Both the position numbers and the translations under genes were made by a program. The notes under the pieces were generated by a model that was given only the letters and a program-made list of their open reading frames with translations, did no database searches and had not been told where the DNA came from. A stretch of 6,625 nt of DNA from Anaerolineaceae bacterium (GTDB lineage: Bacteria; Chloroflexota; Anaerolineae; Anaerolineales; Anaerolineaceae), in assembly GCA_003542325.1 (NCBI GenBank), contig DPKV01000102.1, positions 1-6,625 of the forward strand, in the 5' to 3' direction. Of the stretch, positions 6,001-6,625 are shown in pieces (within the stretch, counting starts at the first letter, position 1; each line of letters begins with the position of its first letter).

Positions 6001-6601
6001 TTGCCTGGTCGTCCACCTCGCTGACGACCTTCGGCAGGTTGGGATTCTTCGAACGCCAATTGGGAGGCGCATTGGGTGGCGGCAGGGTAGGAAGATCATC
6101 GGTCACTTTCAGCTTTTCGGTTTGCGCAGGCAGGACTTGCGTTTCCGCATCCGAATTGGCAATCGCAGCGGGAATCTCTTCATGGGACTCCGGCTGGGTC
6201 TCGCTTCCTTCAACAACCGGGAGTATCCGGGTCGCTGCTTCAGGGTCAATCCCATTCGATGACATGACACGTGTCGCATTGGGATCTTCAACCGGTGGGA
6301 TCACAGGCTGGGTATCCTCCGCGCGAGAATCCTCAATAGGTGTGAAGGGGACATCTCCCCACCAGCCATTGGACCCATCCAATTGATCCGGCTGTACCTC
6401 TTCACCATGTTCGCCTTTGGTATCCGCTTCCGGAATCCATTCAGAGGATTGTGCATCCTCTTCATCGGGATGCGAATCATAATCATTGAGTGTTTCCATT
6501 GGCTCCCATCCAGAATCCGGCGATGCAGGCAGTACCCGGATTTCTTTGGTTACATCGTCGTCTGATGAAGGGGAAGGCTGCGCGGGCTTTTCAGGAGCCA
6601 T
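3086..6601 (-). CDS. Class A penicillin-binding protein (PBP1A-type transglycosylase/transpeptidase) with long cytoplasmic and Thr/Pro tails
   Basis: This bifunctional enzyme (1171 residues from this ATG) polymerises lipid II and cross-links peptidoglycan outside the membrane. Domains in order: an acidic, Pro-rich cytoplasmic region (1-230); a basic stretch (about 227-247); one membrane segment (about 252-274); GT51 with EDKDFYTNPG (E341 catalytic base), GASTITQQLA (372-381), RKxxE (398-402) and KEEILELYLNEN (415-426); a linker with C497 and C508; a transpeptidase with SAIK (nucleophile S635, K638), SYN (698-700) and KTGTT (836-840); a region with C913, C924, C963 and C1011; an Ig-like domain (about 1016-1117); and a Thr/Pro-rich tail (1119-1171). 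All catalytic motifs are present. The first GT51 motif has Asn-Pro where E. coli-type enzymes have His. The start is uncertain: the frame stays open upstream to the edge (Q-D-P-A-D-Q-P-G before the Met) and no ribosome-binding site precedes ATG 6601. An internal ATG at 6496 has a GGGAG three bases before it. It is far longer than typical PBP1A because of the two tails. Confidence 0.95.
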   Translation of the reverse strand: MAPEKPAQPSPSSDDDVTKEIRVLPASPDSGWEPMETLNDYDSHPDEEDAQSSEWIPEADTKGEHGEEVQPDQLDGSNGWWGDVPFTPIEDSRAEDTQPVIPPVEDPNATRVMSSNGIDPEAATRILPVVEGSETQPESHEEIPAAIANSDAETQVLPAQTEKLKVTDDLPTLPPPNAPPNWRSKNPNLPKVVSEVDDQATRVTPSAYSPAKRPTEKNSVIGRSDQKRGRRPSEMARPEKPAGKAKSTGCFWRVVLALGFLLVLIILIAGSIGIYQYFKISSSLPDVAELQENAAKFETTRILDRNGNILYEILDPNAGRRTYVPLEEISPYLIAATIATEDKDFYTNPGFDVWAMTRALWQNYTSGEITSGASTITQQLARALLMNPTERYEQSYARKAREIVLAYKITQQYSKEEILELYLNENFYVNMAYGVQAAAETYFNTNAADLTLGQASFLAGLPQGPSIYDIYTNREATLYRHRTVLVLMYELSTERDCIEVGMGKPPVCVSYEDATQAGIEIANYEFPELAFDITYPHWVVYVKTLLEEQFDAQTIYRSGFTVYTTLDPDLQDAAERIVSEQVASLAGNNATNGALLATDPNTGEILAMVGSEDFYNNDIDGQVNMALSQTRQPGSAIKPLTYVAAFEKGWTPSTLIWDVPSEFPPSEDPYDTNPPYEPVNYDGNFHGPVTVRSALANSYNIPAVKALEYVGIYDDPDTPDEEGLIAFAERMGITSLTRDDYGLALTLGGGEVSLLELTAAYSTFANEGRKMPTVAITKIVDHTGNVVYEYEPPTGDQVIRAEHAYLISSIMADTTARIPMFGTNPVINLNFTAAVKTGTTNDFRDNWTVGYTPDLVVGVWVGNTDYTPMVDTSGLSGAGPIWAEFMTEAIDQLTGGNPSSFTRPTGIVDRVICAISGTEPSDWCPQQRSEIFASDQLPAAKTEDLWKEVTVDTWTGLPASDACSDYTDEKLAINVKDTWAIEWLKKDSAGKTWAEDMGFSTPLFFVSDRACQADDPRPVITLTGISDGDTIKTNPLEIRGVATATENFDYFRIEWGKGNDPITWKVLVDNEHDPQESPGLIYEWDLSEIEPGTITLRIYVHSTEDTYAEKRIKLNLQVPTPTPTETPTPTMTPTPTATATTTDVPLVTPTLTEMPSVTPTTTVTPTVTMTP
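3089..3247 (-). repeat. Thr/Pro-rich low-complexity coding repeat (PBP C-terminal tail)
   Basis: The last 53 codons encode an irregular TP/TPT/TAT series beginning PTPTPTETPTP and ending TVTMTP. On the plus strand this appears as repeated GTTGGCGT / GGTGTTGGCG units, a strongly G/T-skewed tract likely to expand and contract by slippage. Such tails are frequent on exported proteins of Anaerolineae, as linkers or extended wall-spanning stalks; here it is at the extreme C-terminus with nothing after it. Confidence 0.85.
3251..3556 (-). other. Ig-like beta-sandwich domain of the PBP
   Basis: Residues about 1016-1117 begin RPVITLTGISDGDTI and continue LEIRGVATATENFDYFRIEWG, then alternating hydrophobic strands ending TLRIYVHSTEDTYAEKRIKLNLQV. 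This is the strand rhythm of bacterial Ig-like/FN3-like domains ('I..P..G..v.g.v.i.G.A') attached to cell-surface proteins. It likely contacts peptidoglycan or partner proteins outside the membrane. Confidence 0.55.
5780..5848 (-). other. Single transmembrane segment (signal anchor) of the PBP
   Basis: Residues about 252-274 are almost wholly hydrophobic (WRVVLALGFLLVLIILIAG) and follow the basic stretch KRGRR...KAK. The positive-inside rule places the 250 N-terminal residues in the cytoplasm and the catalytic domains outside, the normal topology for class A PBPs. Confidence 0.9.
5987..6550 (-). repeat. Repeated Thr motifs ([A/E/D]-T-[R/Q]-x-[L/M/V]-[P/S]) in the PBP cytoplasmic tail
   Basis: Within the acidic N-terminal tail a short motif recurs: DTQPVIP (T97), ATRVMS (T110), ATRILP (T124), ETQVLP (T154) and ATRVTP (T201), with a diverged first copy TKEIRVLP (T18). 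Each sits in an acidic, disordered-looking context. In all but T201 the residue three positions after the Thr is hydrophobic (I, V, M, L, L), compatible with the pThr-x-x-(I/L/V) peptides bound by FHA domains. The spacing (79, 13, 14, 30 and 47 residues) is irregular, so this is a repeated motif rather than a tandem repeat. Confidence 0.6.
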
Positions 6602-6625
6602 GCCGGGTTGGTCCGCAGGGTCCTG

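Overview
The window looks like chromosomal DNA from a member of the Chloroflexota, most likely class Anaerolineae. This is inferred from protein style: a class A penicillin-binding protein with a long acidic N-terminal tail and a Thr/Pro-rich C-terminal tail, and a methylase-like protein of a type I associate with that group. No rRNA or other taxonomic marker is present. Base composition is balanced and similar across the three genes, and I see no tRNA, insertion sequence, CRISPR array or other mobile DNA.

Layout: (1) 1-776 (+) is the 3' part of a GH13 alpha-glucosidase / oligo-1,6-glucosidase gene; its start and two of the three catalytic carboxylates lie outside the window. (2) After a 57-base gap, 834-3074 (+) encodes a 746-residue protein that resembles Zn-ribbon DNA methylases. 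Its SAM-binding motif is altered and the catalytic (N/D)PP(Y/F) motif appears to be missing. Its C-terminal third may be a degenerate nuclease-like fold, and the protein ends in QLALF, which resembles a beta sliding clamp-binding peptide. The start codon sits between two inverted repeats, one of them a 13-bp perfect stem within the first coding bases. (3) 3086-6601 (-) encodes a bifunctional peptidoglycan synthase (PBP1A type) that converges on gene 2 with 11 bases between the stop codons. It has a roughly 250-residue cytoplasmic tail with repeated Thr-Arg/Gln-hydrophobic motifs, one membrane segment, a GT51 transglycosylase, a transpeptidase, an Ig-like domain and a Thr/Pro tail. Its frame stays open to the right edge, so the true start may lie outside the window.

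The genes do not form an obvious pathway. The first two are co-directional and could share a transcript; the third is transcribed towards them. The most unusual item is gene 2, an apparently catalytically degenerate modification/restriction-like protein with a possible link to the replication clamp. The second is the PBP tail, which looks like a substrate for Ser/Thr kinase and FHA-domain signalling. Both readings are inferences from motifs.
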